Positions 1 through 9,000 of a stretch of 64,000 nucleotides of DNA are shown here, piece by piece; the first letter of the stretch is position 1; each line of letters begins with the position of its first letter. Location: assembly GCA_044232905.1 (NCBI GenBank), contig JBIIKZ010000004.1, forward strand, positions 9,578 through 73,577, written 5' to 3'. Made by a program: the position numbers and the translations under genes. The stretch comes from CANHVK01 sp044232905 (GTDB lineage Bacteria; Bacteroidota; Bacteroidia; Flavobacteriales_D; Crocinitomicaceae). Under the pieces are notes generated by a model that made no database searches, was not told where the DNA came from, and saw nothing but the letters and a program-made list of their open reading frames with translations.

Positions 1-1
1 T

Positions 2-766
2 GATACTCCGTTAATTCAAGGAAAAGATACCACACTATGTGGAGCAACTAGCGAAATTAGGTTAAAAGGATCCGGTGGAATATCCTATGTTTGGAGTGAT
101 GGTATTGTTGATGGACAGCCATTTACACCTAAATTTGGTGTAAATAAATATGCTATAACAGGAAAAGATAAATTTGGATGTAGTTCTTCCGATACTGTCA
201 TTGTGAGTGTTTTAACGCAACCAAGTGCTTCTTTTACCTTGAGTACAAATGAAGTATTTGCAGCGCCTAATCAACCAGCAAGTATTCTCATAACGAATAC
301 AAGTAAAGACGCTACTAAATATGTGTTTAATTACGGAAATGGTGAGCCGCTTGTAATTGCAACTTCGTTAGAACCAAAAACTGCAATTTACCAATATCCT
401 GGTATTGCTACAGTGGAGTTAGTCGTTTATAATGGTGGTTGCGCAGACGCATATAGTTTACCTATCACCATTAAAAAGATTGATACTACCTCCATTGTAA
501 AATTACCTAACGTTTTCACGCCAAACGGAGATGGTGAAAATGACGAGTTTATGATTGTGGTTAAAAATGCAAAAACATTACATTTAACGATCTTTAATCG
601 TTGGGGAAATTTAATTCATGAAATAACAGATACCGCACCAACATGGGATGGTAAAATAAATGGATATTTAGCTGCAGAAGGGGTTTATTTCTACGAATAT
701 ACGATAGAAGCACAAAGTGGTCCCCCGTTAAAGGGAAATGGCTATGTGCAATTGATTCGAAAATAA
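2..766 (+). CDS. T9SS cargo protein, C-terminal part (gliding motility-associated C-terminal domain)
   Basis: The reading frame is open from the left edge, so the start lies outside the window. The visible 254 residues hold a Cys-containing beta-rich segment of the PKD/Ig type, then the domain known as gliding motility-associated C-terminal (CHU_C, type B T9SS sorting). Hallmarks are NVFTPNGDGENDEF, then FNRWGNLI, a WDG motif, GVYFYEY and a short end at GYVQLIRK. This domain directs secretion through the type IX system and surface attachment; it is a Bacteroidota marker. The cargo function cannot be told from this fragment. A start at position 203 would be internal and is rejected because the homologous-looking sequence continues upstream without interruption. 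Confidence 0.9.
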   Translation, partial: DTPLIQGKDTTLCGATSEIRLKGSGGISYVWSDGIVDGQPFTPKFGVNKYAITGKDKFGCSSSDTVIVSVLTQPSASFTLSTNEVFAAPNQPASILITNTSKDATKYVFNYGNGEPLVIATSLEPKTAIYQYPGIATVELVVYNGGCADAYSLPITIKKIDTTSIVKLPNVFTPNGDGENDEFMIVVKNAKTLHLTIFNRWGNLIHEITDTAPTWDGKINGYLAAEGVYFYEYTIEAQSGPPLKGNGYVQLIRK

Positions 767-823
767 TATTCGATGTTATCTAAAGAAAAATTAAATTCGC
801 AATAAAATTAAAATTAAATAAAA

Positions 824-1534
824 ATGGGAAGAGCGTTCGAATATCGTAGAGCATCGAAAGAAAAACGTTGGGATAAAATGTCAAGATTATTTCCAAAATT
901 AGGAAAAGCAATCACTATGGCAGCGAAAGAAGGAGGTGAAGATCCTTCTACAAATGCTAAATTACGTACAGCAATTCAAAATGCGAAGGCGCAGAATATG
1001 CCTAAAGATAATATTGAATCGGCTATAAAAAGAGCAACACAAAAAGATACTGCTAACTTCAATGAGATAAATTACGAAGGAAAAGGTCCTCATGGTGTAT
1101 TAATTTACATTGAATGTGCTACTGATAATTCTACGAGAACTGTTGCAAATGTTAAATCCTATTTTAATAAATCCGGAGGAACAGTAGTTCCAAATGGTCA
1201 ATTAGAATTCATGTTTGATAGAAAATCAGTTTTTGAATTAGCCTTGAAAGAAGGTTTAGATTCGGAAGAGTTAGAGTTAGAATTGATTGATGCTGGTTGT
1301 GAATTCATCGAAGTAGAAGAAGATAAATATGTTGTATATGGTGACTTCACTTCTTTTGGAACTTTATCGAAAGCAATCGACGATTTACAATTGGAGGTAT
1401 TGAAAGCTACACTTCAACGTATTCCAACTTCACCAATAGAGTTGACAGAAGAACAAATGGTAGATATTGAAAAATTGTTGGATAAAATCGAAGAAGACGA
1501 TGATGTACAGCAAGTGTTTACAAATATTTCCTAA
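824..1534 (+). CDS. YebC/PmpR-family protein
   Basis: A 236-residue protein of the YebC/TACO1 family, beginning MGRAFEYRRASKEKRW and keeping the family core KAITMAAKEGG, then KAQNMPKDNIESAIKRA. These proteins are described as DNA-binding regulators; recent work on the family also links it to helping ribosomes through proline stretches. Length is usual for the family. It stands 57 bases after the T9SS gene and is followed by a strong intrinsic terminator, so it is probably a single-gene unit. The ATG start has only an A-rich leader and no Shine-Dalgarno sequence, normal for Bacteroidota. Family assignment is firm, the exact role is not. Confidence 0.93.
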   Translation: MGRAFEYRRASKEKRWDKMSRLFPKLGKAITMAAKEGGEDPSTNAKLRTAIQNAKAQNMPKDNIESAIKRATQKDTANFNEINYEGKGPHGVLIYIECATDNSTRTVANVKSYFNKSGGTVVPNGQLEFMFDRKSVFELALKEGLDSEELELELIDAGCEFIEVEEDKYVVYGDFTSFGTLSKAIDDLQLEVLKATLQRIPTSPIELTEEQMVDIEKLLDKIEEDDDVQQVFTNIS

Positions 1535-1546
1535 TTAATAGTATAA

Positions 1547-1579
1547 GGGGCTATCTGAAAAGGTAGCCTCAATTTTTTT
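1547..1579 (+). terminator. Intrinsic terminator between yebC-type gene and rsmI
   Basis: A nine-pair stem (1547-1555 with 1562-1570, two G-U pairs) closes a six-base loop and is followed by AA and seven T. It ends only four bases before the rsmI ATG, so it either ends the upstream transcript or acts as a leader attenuator for rsmI. Confidence 0.8.
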
Positions 1580-1583
1580 CAAC

Positions 1584-2276
1584 ATGCCTGAACTGATACT
1601 TGTACCAACCCCTGTAGGTAATCTTGAAGACATAACGCTTCGAGCAATACGAATTTTAAAAGAAGCTACTATTATCTACGCCGAAGATACTAGAGTAACA
1701 AAGAAATTACTCAATCATTTAGAAATTCAAAAACAAGTATATCCTTTTCATGCACACAACGAACATAAAATGTTGGGCAATGTGATGGAATATGTTAAGT
1801 CATCTGAAGTAACAGTATTAGTTTCAGATGCTGGAACTCCTGCCATATCAGATCCTGGATTTTTATTAGTACGTGCATGTATTGAAGCTGGAATAAAGGT
1901 TTCGTGTTTACCTGGTCCAACTGCTGTAATTCCAGCCCTAGTTGGTAGTGGTTTTCCGTGTGATCGTTTTTGTTTTGAAGGTTTTTTACCGCATAAAAAA
2001 GGAAGACAAACCAAGTTATTGGAACTCGCGCAAGAAGAACGAACGATTATATTGTATGAATCTCCTCATCGCTTGGTGAAATGTTTGGCGCAAATTGAAG
2101 AATTTTTTGAACCATCACGAAAAGTGTGTGTGGTCCGAGAAATTTCAAAAATATATGAAGAATATCAACGTGGTGAGGTTTCTGAAGTACGAAAACATTA
2201 CGAACAAAAACCACCGAAAGGAGAAATTGTTGTGGTGATTGAAGGGAAACCAGCTTTCAAGAAAAGCAAAGAATAA
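1584..2276 (+). CDS. rsmI: 16S rRNA (cytidine(1402)-2'-O)-methyltransferase RsmI
   Basis: The protein methylates the 2'-hydroxyl of C1402 in the ribosomal decoding centre, using S-adenosylmethionine. The 230 residues show the RsmI/tetrapyrrole-methylase fold signatures: LVPTPVGNLEDIT at the N-terminus, YAEDTRVTKKLL, SDAGTPAISDPG near residue 85, and LPGPTAVIPALVGSG near 110. The length fits the shorter Bacteroidota form, which lacks the C-terminal extension of the E. coli enzyme. The start codon sits four bases behind the T-tract of a terminator, an odd place with little room for a separate promoter. Downstream, the flippase gene starts 12 bases after the stop, so the two may be cotranscribed. 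Confidence 0.95.
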   Translation: MPELILVPTPVGNLEDITLRAIRILKEATIIYAEDTRVTKKLLNHLEIQKQVYPFHAHNEHKMLGNVMEYVKSSEVTVLVSDAGTPAISDPGFLLVRACIEAGIKVSCLPGPTAVIPALVGSGFPCDRFCFEGFLPHKKGRQTKLLELAQEERTIILYESPHRLVKCLAQIEEFFEPSRKVCVVREISKIYEEYQRGEVSEVRKHYEQKPPKGEIVVVIEGKPAFKKSKE

Positions 2277-2288
2277 CTTTATAATTTC

Positions 2289-3731
2289 ATGCAGAAAAAG
2301 TTTCTTTCAAATTTAGTATGGATGGTTTTTTTTAATCTTTTGATTAAACCATACGCTATTTTTGGAATAGATGCGGAAGTCCAAAATCGTGTAGGAACGG
2401 AAGAATATGGACTCTATTTTACATTACTTAATTTTTCCTACTTATTTAATATTTTCCTCGATTTAGGAATCACGAATTATAATACGCGCTATGTTGCGCA
2501 ACATCCTAATTTGGTGAAGCGGTATATCGGAAACATTTTGAGTCTACGACTTGTTTTATTTGTTGTTTATGTAGTTTTAAGCATTGGTTTAGCATTTGTT
2601 TTAGGTTATAATGCAAAACAATTTTGGTTTGTTTATGTGTTGATTTTCAATCAATTTTTAGTTAGTATTCTCTTGTATTTTAGAAGTTGTTTTGCAGGCT
2701 TACTTCTTTTTAAATGGGATATTTTTCTTTCCATATTAGATCGTATTTTATTAATAGGGATTGTATCCGTATTCTTATACCATCCTTTTTTTAAAGGTGA
2801 TTTCGATATTAAATGGTTTGCATTAGCACAAACAGCTTCTTTTTTAATATCGGTATTGGTTGCTGTTTTATTGGTTTTCAAACGTATTGGCTTACCACGT
2901 TTACATTGGGGGAAAGCCTTCAATTTTGTGATTTTAAAGAAAAGTTTTCCATACGCATTATTGATATTATTAATGATGTTATATACCCGCGTGGATGCAA
3001 TGATGATTGAGCGCTTACATGTGCATGGAAACAAGCAAGTGGGTATTTATGCACAAGCTTTTCGTATGTTAGAAGCGAGTTTGATGTTTATTATGTTGTT
3101 TACTGGTTTATTGTTCCCGCTTTTTTCTAGAATTTTAAAAGATAAAACAAGTATCATTCCCCTACTAGATACTTCCTCAAAATTGGTAGTTGCTTTTACT
3201 ACATTAATGGGTTTTACGTGTTGTTTATTTGCTTACTTTATCTTAGACACCATTTATCTTCACGACATTTTATACGTTGTTCCAACCTTCCAATTGCTCA
3301 TGTTGAGTTTGATTCCAACAGCATTCATTTTTGTTTATGGCACATTGATGACTGCGAATGGAGATTTAAAACGATTGAATATTTTATCTTTTATAGGTTT
3401 AGTTTTAAATGTACTTCTTAACTTTATCTTAATTCCTAAACATGGTGCTTTTGGTGCAGCGATTGCAACATTTATGACACAATTATTAATAGCGATTTTT
3501 TATTTTTCGTCTGTTTGGAAACAATTTAAGTTACATTTTCAAGGAAAAGAATTGTTGCGTTATAGTGTATATGTTCTATGGTGTTTGATTGCAGCATGGG
3601 TGAGTAAGCAAGTAAATGTAGAAATTTATCAGTTCGGTGCATTTATTGGCTTATTAATTTTGGGTATGTTTTTAATGGGGTTGATTCCATTTAAAACAAT
3701 GCTTTCTTCGTTTAAAAAAGAAATACAGTAA
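2289..3731 (+). CDS. Polysaccharide/oligosaccharide flippase (Wzx/MVF-like membrane protein)
   Basis: A 480-residue, very hydrophobic protein with about 12-14 predicted membrane segments and the general pattern of polysaccharide export flippases of the MOP superfamily. Visible signs are the N-terminal YGLYFTLLNFSYLFNIFLDL segment (gene-family pattern YG-F), a central KSFPYALLILLMMLYTRVD membrane entry, and the GAFGAAIATFMTQ motif near residue 390. Such proteins move lipid-linked glycans across the inner membrane. No glycan genes lie next to it here, so its substrate is unknown. It is two bases from the heme A synthase gene and likely cotranscribed. Flippase is an inference from fold-level resemblance. 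Confidence 0.8.
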   Translation: MQKKFLSNLVWMVFFNLLIKPYAIFGIDAEVQNRVGTEEYGLYFTLLNFSYLFNIFLDLGITNYNTRYVAQHPNLVKRYIGNILSLRLVLFVVYVVLSIGLAFVLGYNAKQFWFVYVLIFNQFLVSILLYFRSCFAGLLLFKWDIFLSILDRILLIGIVSVFLYHPFFKGDFDIKWFALAQTASFLISVLVAVLLVFKRIGLPRLHWGKAFNFVILKKSFPYALLILLMMLYTRVDAMMIERLHVHGNKQVGIYAQAFRMLEASLMFIMLFTGLLFPLFSRILKDKTSIIPLLDTSSKLVVAFTTLMGFTCCLFAYFILDTIYLHDILYVVPTFQLLMLSLIPTAFIFVYGTLMTANGDLKRLNILSFIGLVLNVLLNFILIPKHGAFGAAIATFMTQLLIAIFYFSSVWKQFKLHFQGKELLRYSVYVLWCLIAAWVSKQVNVEIYQFGAFIGLLILGMFLMGLIPFKTMLSSFKKEIQ

Positions 3732-3733
3732 TT

Positions 3734-4759
3734 ATGAATTTATCCTACTCTCGTTTTTTTATCACCCTGAATTGGACAACATTGGTGTTTATTTACCTCG
3801 TAGTAATTGCAGGTAGTTTTGTACGTATAACAGGTGCAGGAATGGGCTGTCCAGATTGGCCGAAATGTTTTGGACAATATGTACCACCAACGGATGAAAA
3901 AGTATTGCCACCTGACTATAAAGATATATATGCGTCCAAACGTGGAAAGAAGATTGAGCGTTTTGCTAATTTTTTAGAGAAAATTGGATTTTCAGAAGTA
4001 GCAATAAAAATGCGAAATGATAAAACTTTACTCATTGAGCAAGATTTTAACGCTAAAAAAACTTGGACGGAATACATTAATCGTCTTTTCGGAGTACTAG
4101 CTGGTTTTGGTGTGCTCTTTATTTTTATTGCTGTTTTACGTAAATATCGTTCCAAAAAATTGGTGTTATTAGCTACTAGTAATCTGATTATATTGGTGAT
4201 TCAAGCATGGTTTGGTTCGATTGTTGTCGCGACAAATCTAGTTCCGTGGACGATCACATTGCATTTGTTTTTAGCACTTGTGATTATTGTAATTCAATTA
4301 TTGTTAGTGATAGAGGTAAGTAAAACTCAACGAATACCTTTATTAGCTGCCTCTAAAATTAAATCATTTGTTTGGATTGTTTTAATCATTACGTTTATTC
4401 AGTTGTTTTTAGGGACACAAGTACGTGAATCGATTGATTTTTTGGTGAAACAAGGATATTCACGACAATATTGGGTGAATCATTTAGGGGTACCATTTTT
4501 TATTCATCGAAGCTTCTCCTGGATTGTATTGATAGGAATGGGCTATATGTTTTGTCTTAATAAAAAATCCGAAAACTTGAAGATTATTTCTACCTCTTTT
4601 TATATCCTTATAGTGGAAATCTTAACTGGAGTACTATTAGCGTATGCAGACATGCCAGGATTAGTTCAAACTGCGCATTTACTTTTTGCGACTGTCTTGT
4701 TTGGCGTTTTGTTTACAGCTGCAATTCGTTTTGGTAAAAAAGATGTTTTGAACGTTTAA
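3734..4759 (+). CDS. ctaA: Heme A synthase (COX15/CtaA family)
   Basis: This inner-membrane enzyme oxidises heme O to heme A for aa3-type cytochrome oxidases. The 341 residues show eight predicted membrane helices in two related halves. The first loop holds GMGCPDWPKCFGQYVPP with the paired cysteines, followed by a long (about 70 residue) hydrophilic insert before helix two, as in other Bacteroidota homologues I know. Putative heme ligands are His in TLHLFLAL, His in FFIHRSFSW and His in QTAHLLFAT. The motif usually written EYxHR reads EYINR, so the fourth histidine is Asn. The gene sits two bases after the flippase gene; no oxidase genes are in the window. Confidence 0.92.
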   Translation: MNLSYSRFFITLNWTTLVFIYLVVIAGSFVRITGAGMGCPDWPKCFGQYVPPTDEKVLPPDYKDIYASKRGKKIERFANFLEKIGFSEVAIKMRNDKTLLIEQDFNAKKTWTEYINRLFGVLAGFGVLFIFIAVLRKYRSKKLVLLATSNLIILVIQAWFGSIVVATNLVPWTITLHLFLALVIIVIQLLLVIEVSKTQRIPLLAASKIKSFVWIVLIITFIQLFLGTQVRESIDFLVKQGYSRQYWVNHLGVPFFIHRSFSWIVLIGMGYMFCLNKKSENLKIISTSFYILIVEILTGVLLAYADMPGLVQTAHLLFATVLFGVLFTAAIRFGKKDVLNV

Positions 4760-4776
4760 TCGACGGATGGTCAATT

Positions 4777-5598
4777 TTAATGTTTAAAGCATTCGTCAGG
4801 ATTTCCAAGTCGAATTGTAAATGTAATACCGTATATAAAATACCAATCTTTTGTCTGACTATTTCCTCTTGGACCATAGGCTGAACCATTTAAGTTTCGG
4901 TTTGAAAGCGCTACCGTTAAAGGACTTGCGACTTCCATTAATTGTGCCTTATCCACAAATCGGTCACTGCTAATATCATCTAAATAATCGGTGAATGTTT
5001 TGCGTACACCGTATTCCATCCCAAAACAAAAGATTTTCCCAAAAGGATATTTAAAACCAATACCAAAAGGGATTGCTAGTTGATTTTTACTGTAATAATC
5101 AGTTGCATTTAATGGTGTTCCTTGTCCTTCGGTTCCTAATGTTCGTAATTCGACCGTTTCCCCGAGATAGGTAGTGCTTGGATTCATCTGAAAATAGGCT
5201 ACTTCTGCAAATAGATACCCGGAGCCTCGATATGTTTTATTTCCGAGTTGAAAAGGGAAGTAATTAAATTCGATTCCAGCACCTATTTCTGTAATCGTAG
5301 AAGAGAACGAAAGGTTCCGATTGGTGTAAACCCCTTGGTATCTAGAATGAGATTTTGAATCATCCGCATTAATGCTACCAGTCATAAATAGTCCACGTAG
5401 GGCTACGCGTGGATTGATATTGTATTTTACAATAATTCCAATTGCTACCTGTGAATTTTTAAAATGTTCCAACGTATTTAGGTCTCCAATGTAATAGGAT
5501 GCCCCACTAAGTATTCCAATTTCACTTTTGGATAGATTGTTTTGTCGTTGTGTGTAAACGACAATTGGAAATAATAAAATAAATACTAGAATGCGCAT
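4777..5598 (-). CDS. DUF6089-type outer-membrane beta-barrel protein
   Basis: A 273-residue protein with an N-terminal signal sequence (MRILVFILLFPIVVYTQ) and the pattern of a small outer-membrane barrel. The start of the mature part, EIGILSGASYYIGDLN, is the hallmark of the DUF6089 group common in Bacteroidota, followed by alternating beta strands (RVALRGLFMTGSIN, GAGIEFNYFPF, FGIGFKYPFG). Function is unknown. It is convergent with the heme A synthase gene, with only 17 bases and no clear hairpin between them. The family call is from memory of the motif and would be settled by a profile search. Confidence 0.75.
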   Translation of the reverse strand: MRILVFILLFPIVVYTQRQNNLSKSEIGILSGASYYIGDLNTLEHFKNSQVAIGIIVKYNINPRVALRGLFMTGSINADDSKSHSRYQGVYTNRNLSFSSTITEIGAGIEFNYFPFQLGNKTYRGSGYLFAEVAYFQMNPSTTYLGETVELRTLGTEGQGTPLNATDYYSKNQLAIPFGIGFKYPFGKIFCFGMEYGVRKTFTDYLDDISSDRFVDKAQLMEVASPLTVALSNRNLNGSAYGPRGNSQTKDWYFIYGITFTIRLGNPDECFKH

Positions 5599-5688
5599 AT
5601 ATAGTGCTTAAACGAATTTATATATATTTTGTTGCTTTTAAATACTTTATTATAGCTTAAGTATTTCGTTATGTTGTAAATATATTTT

Positions 5689-5696
5689 TAATTTTG
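5689..5696 (+). promoter_or_regulatory. Candidate promoter -7 box for the lipoprotein gene
   Basis: The box TAATTTTG matches the Bacteroidota -7 consensus TAnnTTTG. Twenty bases upstream lies TTTCG, a weak match to the -33 TTTG. The ATG at 5732 follows 36 bases later. Confidence 0.45.
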
Positions 5697-5731
5697 CTCA
5701 AATTATTATAAAAACAATCATTTTTTGGCTT

Positions 5732-7042
5732 ATGCGTTTTTTAGTATTGACTTTTGTTAGTGTTTCCTTGGCTTTATCTAGCTGTAAAAAATTAGATATA
5801 GATAGTATTAAAAATCTCACTTGGAATCCGAAATTCGCTTCACCCTTGGCCTATGGTACTTTTACCGTGAAGGACATGTTAGCTAAGTTTGATTCATCTG
5901 GGGTAATTAAAAACAATAATGGGGATTTATCGATTGTTGTTACTTCGACTTTTCCGGCACTAGAAGCCTCAAAATTCATACAATTACCCAATGTATCCCA
6001 AGTTTTTAATTTAACTCCTCCTGAAATTGCTATATATGGTGCAAAAGCGGCTCCATATAATGTATTACCAATTGGGGTTGATTTACAAACACAAAATGCA
6101 AATACGCAGATTATTGATTTTCCGATAAATTCAGGACAAGAAATTGCAAGTATCGATTTTACAAAAGGAGATCTTGAAATTACGCTAGCGACAACTTTAA
6201 AACAGGATATCAACGTTAAATTGTCATTTCCTGATTTTCAAGTGAATGGATTGGCGTTAGAAGACTCCATAAAATTGATTTATTTGAATACGACGCCAAT
6301 GTCTAAAAAAATTAAATTTTCATTGGCAAATGTAAAAGCAGATTTTACAAATTTAGGAAGTTCTTATAATAAGATTAGAATCAATGCGTCGGGAACAGTT
6401 TCTGGAACAGGTGAAACAGTAATTGGTTCTGAATATTTAGATCTTACTTGTGCCATGTCGAATTGTGAATTTGGTGGTGTGAAGGGTTATTTTGGTCAAA
6501 TTTCTGTAGCTAATCCATCGGATTCTATTATGTTGGATCAGTTTGAATCGTTTAAAATTTCGAAAGGAGTTATTGCGTTAACAAATCCGAGCATTAAAAT
6601 GAATATCTCCAACACCTTTGGTTTTCCAATAAACTTATCGTTTGATAAATTTTCATTTCAAAATAAAGCAGGTGGTCCAATTGTAAACATGAACCATACC
6701 CCATCTTCGATGCCGATAGCCTATCCGAAAATTTCAGAAAAAGGAATCCCTGCAAAGACAACTATTGCAATTAACACTTCCAACACCTCTAATTTAGATC
6801 AATTGATTAGTAGTGTATCGAAATATTTAATTGTTCAATCTTCTGCAAAAACCAATAAAGACGGTAAAACAGCAGAATTAAATTATATTTTAGGGAATAG
6901 TCAATTGACTGTCGATACAGAGATTGATGTTCCAATGGAAGGCTATGCAACTGGTTTTGAAAGACAAGACACAATCGATGTGGATGGTACCTTTGATTTA
7001 GATAAATCGATAAAAAGTGTTATTACGTTTGGTCTTGAATAA
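5732..7042 (+). pseudogene. Large lipoprotein, N-terminal part of a frameshifted gene
   Basis: This frame encodes 436 residues beginning with a lipoprotein signal (MRFLVLTFVSVSLALSSCKK; lipid-modified Cys about residue 18), so the product should be an envelope lipoprotein. The remainder is beta-rich with no domain I can name. The frame ends abruptly at 7042, but a second frame from about 7017 to 7385 carries on the same kind of sequence. Removing one base from the run of five A at 7012-7016 joins the two into 551 codons without a stop. The gene is therefore either broken by a one-base insertion or miscalled in a homopolymer. It precedes a DUF5723 barrel gene, probably in one operon. Confidence 0.75.
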
Positions 7043-7385
7043 TGGATTCCCTTTAGAAATTAATGGATCTATGTATTTTGTGGATGCTTATGGAAATACC
7101 CTTAAAAATAATGGTGTATTGATTGACTTATTAAAGTTGAATCCAACCATCCTAGCATCCGGAAAAGTAGATGCATCCGGAAAAGTTATTTCACCAACGA
7201 CAACAATCAATGATATCGTAATTTCTTCCGAAGTCCTTCCGCTTCTAAAAACCGCGAAAAGTTTGATTTTTAAAACAAGCATAGGTACCGAAAATGGAGC
7301 TTCTAAAAAGTCCGTGAAATTGCGCGACGACTATACGATTGGTTTCAAAATAGGGGTAAATATTCAGGCAGAAATAAAAAAATAA
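7017..7385 (+). pseudogene. C-terminal part of the frameshifted lipoprotein gene
   Basis: About 122 residues in the +1 frame relative to the preceding segment. The text from LRLVLNNGFPLEINGS, through YFVDAYGNTLKNNG, reads as an envelope-protein beta domain and continues the upstream frame rather than starting a new protein: the only nearby start is a GTG inside the overlap, there is no signal peptide, and the join with one A removed gives a smooth DKSIKVLLRLVL. It ends 27 bases before the DUF5723 gene. I would annotate 5732-7385 as one gene with a frameshift. Function is not recognised. Confidence 0.7.
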
Positions 7386-7412
7386 TCCAAAATAATTCTT
7401 TAGTAGTCGATT

Positions 7413-8891
7413 ATGCAAAATAGATTTTATAAAATAGGTGCAGTAGTATATGGGTTAATTATTACATTTTCCATTTTTGGCCAACGTGATTTGACGCTTC
7501 ACTCCATGAGTAATATAACGCAATCGCTTACAGTTAATCCGGCTTTTAGACCAAAAGCGAATGTTTTTGTATCTCTACCATTAGGTATGCAGTCTTTCAG
7601 TGTTACTAATTCAGGGTTTGCAGCTGTAGATTTATTTTCTCCCGATCAAAAAAGTTTTACTACAGATGAACAATTTTTCAATGGATTGCGCTCAATCAAT
7701 TACCTGCAAGTAGAAATGAAAAATGAATTTATAGGATTCGGATTCCGGGTAAAGAAAAATTATTTTACGTTTAATATAAGTAATAAATATTCGTCGGAAT
7801 TTGATTATACGCCTGACTTTTTAAAGTTGTTTTTTCAAGGTAATGGTGGTAGTTTGGCGGGCAAAAGAGCAAGCTTTGATGGGCTTGGTTTTCATGTTAC
7901 GGATTATGTCGAGTACGCATTAGGATATAACCGTGAGGTGGATGATAAATTAGTTGTTGGTGGAAAAATCAAATTACTTTCGGGTATTACAAATTTAACA
8001 ACTACTAAATCCACTCTAGGATTAACTACAGGATTTAATGGTACTTCCATCGGATTTGATGGTTCAGCGTTTGTAAACTCAAGTAATTTAGGAGTTATTT
8101 TAGATACTAACAGTAATACACAATTTCCAATTGGATCGGGTTTTAATTTTGCTAATCTTGGTTTAGGGTTTGATTTAGGAGCAACATACAATTTGGATGA
8201 AAAAATCAAACTTTCTGCTAGTATTATTGATTTAGGATTTATTTCTTGGAAAAACGATGTTAGAAATTATAAATTGAAACAGTTTGGATATACATTTAAT
8301 GGGATAGATGCAAGCGCTGTGTTAACAGATACTGCTTCAAATGTATTTGATCAAATTAATGATACTTTGAATAACATGTTTAAAACAGAAGAAAGCACAA
8401 ATGCCTATACAACGAGTTTGGCTACACGGTTTTACATAGGAGGAAATTATCATTTTAATAAGTTCTTTAATGCTGGTGTATTGTGGTATAGTCAATTTGT
8501 TCGAAATCAGTACCGTCCTGGGTTAGTAATTTCTGCTACTGCAAATGTTAAATCTTGGTTGTCGGCTTCCGTTAATTATGGAATGTATGCAAATTCTTTT
8601 TCTAATATCGGTTTTGGCTTGAGTTTAAGAGGTGGACCATTTCAATTTTTTGTTATAACCGATAATATATTAGCACCTTTTAATCTAGGAGGTACGCGTA
8701 CGGCATCTGTAAGTGTTGGTTTAAATTTAGTTTTTGGAAAAGAAGCGGATAAAAAATCTAGTTTGAGTGTTGAAAAAACGAAAGCAATAAATAATGTGCA
8801 AAATCCAAATGTAGATTCTCAAAAGTCGGAAAGTGTTCCAAGTGCACCAGCAACACCGCTGACACCTGCTCCATCAGAACCTGCAAAATAG
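7413..8891 (+). CDS. DUF5723-type outer-membrane protein
   Basis: A 492-residue exported protein with a signal sequence ending near GLIITFSIFGQ. The early mature segment LTVNPAFRPKANVFVSLPLG, followed by repeated amphipathic strands and a YALGYNREVDDKLVVGGK segment, matches the DUF5723 group of Bacteroidota outer-membrane barrels, which resembles the PorV/FadL-like class. The last 60 residues are a Ser/Pro/Ala-rich hydrophilic tail, which looks like a low-complexity extension after the barrel. Placement right after a lipoprotein gene suggests the two work together at the outer membrane. No function can be assigned from sequence alone. Confidence 0.78.
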   Translation: MQNRFYKIGAVVYGLIITFSIFGQRDLTLHSMSNITQSLTVNPAFRPKANVFVSLPLGMQSFSVTNSGFAAVDLFSPDQKSFTTDEQFFNGLRSINYLQVEMKNEFIGFGFRVKKNYFTFNISNKYSSEFDYTPDFLKLFFQGNGGSLAGKRASFDGLGFHVTDYVEYALGYNREVDDKLVVGGKIKLLSGITNLTTTKSTLGLTTGFNGTSIGFDGSAFVNSSNLGVILDTNSNTQFPIGSGFNFANLGLGFDLGATYNLDEKIKLSASIIDLGFISWKNDVRNYKLKQFGYTFNGIDASAVLTDTASNVFDQINDTLNNMFKTEESTNAYTTSLATRFYIGGNYHFNKFFNAGVLWYSQFVRNQYRPGLVISATANVKSWLSASVNYGMYANSFSNIGFGLSLRGGPFQFFVITDNILAPFNLGGTRTASVSVGLNLVFGKEADKKSSLSVEKTKAINNVQNPNVDSQKSESVPSAPATPLTPAPSEPAK

Positions 8892-8915
8892 TAGAGATGC
8901 ATCCATGCATCTCTA
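8892..8915. repeat. Perfect 11-bp inverted repeat after the DUF5723 gene
   Basis: Two 11-base arms (TAGAGATGCAT and its exact reverse complement) flank CC. The element begins directly after the stop codon and has no T-tract, so it is more like a REP-type palindrome than a terminator. Confidence 0.75.
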
Positions 8916-8931
8916 GATAAATGATCATTAT

Positions 8932-8977
8932 CCCCATATATACGTAATGAATTGAGTATATATTGGGATTTTCATTT
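8932..8977 (+). terminator. Possible terminator downstream of the DUF5723 gene
   Basis: An AT-rich stem pairs CCCATATATAC (8933-8943) with GTATATATTGGG (8956-8967), with one bulged T, and is followed by ATTTTCATTTT. The T-tract is interrupted, so activity is uncertain. Confidence 0.4.
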
Positions 8978-9000
8978 TCGTATAACAAATCTCCCATCGC

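Noticed and set aside
7017..7385. A separate small gene starting at GTG 7017
   Set aside because: The frame has no signal, starts inside the preceding gene and continues its protein type; a one-base shift explains both halves better.
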